Of a stretch of DNA of 5,267 bases, positions 5,259 through 5,267 are shown one piece after another. A program made the position numbers and the translations under genes. Numbering within the stretch: position 1 is the stretch's first letter; each line of letters begins with the position of its first letter. Under the pieces are notes generated by a model. The model saw only the letters and a list, made by a program, of their open reading frames with translations, was not told the DNA's origin and did no database searches. The stretch is from contig JAEYRW010000133.1 in the NCBI GenBank assembly GCA_023435435.1, positions 1-5,267 of the forward strand, in the 5' to 3' direction. Source of the DNA: Bacillota bacterium (GTDB taxonomy: Bacteria > Bacillota > Clostridia > Christensenellales > Aristaeellaceae).

Positions 5259-5267
5259 GGCCGGGGG

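Overview
The window reads as a chromosomal segment of a GC-rich, endospore-forming member of the Firmicutes (class Clostridia). Two things point there: a SipL/SpoVID-type spore-coat morphogenesis protein, and Gram-positive style expression signals (strong AGGAGG-like ribosome binding sites, a near-consensus sigma-A promoter, intrinsic terminators with T-runs). All convincing genes lie on the + strand. Genus cannot be decided from the sequence alone.

Layout. Positions 1-135 carry no convincing gene but hold a dense set of GC-rich inverted repeats, possibly a dispersed intergenic repeat or the 3' flank of a gene outside the window. A sigma-E-like promoter (CATACCAT at 183-190) leads into the first gene, a 504-residue protein with about three SPOCS/DUF3794 domains and a C-terminal LysM-like domain (221-1735). 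A hairpin followed by a T-rich stretch (1760-1800) probably ends its transcript. The rest of the 285-base gap up to 2020 becomes AT-rich and carries an inverted repeat, a sigma-A promoter (TTGACG, 17-base spacer, TATAAT), and a compact leader. The leader can fold either as a small 5' hairpin or as a terminator-like hairpin with a T-run.

From 2021 to 5258 lies a complete polar amino-acid ABC importer in the order ATPase, substrate-binding protein, permease 1, permease 2. This is the gene order of Bacillus subtilis glnQHMP and of the corynebacterial gluABCD cluster. The binding protein would capture an amino acid (glutamine, glutamate or a relative) outside the membrane. The two different permeases form the channel, and two copies of the ATPase drive uptake. 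The exact substrate cannot be read from the sequence.

The importer does not look like one uniform transcript. A strong intrinsic terminator follows the binding-protein gene, and an extended -10 promoter sits directly behind it, just before the permeases. A plausible arrangement is high, leader-controlled expression of ATPase plus binding protein, and separate expression of the two translationally coupled permeases. I found no evidence of a mobile element, CRISPR array, RNA gene or wholly new system. The most interesting material is regulatory: the leader before the ATPase, the terminator/promoter split, and the sporulation-type promoter.
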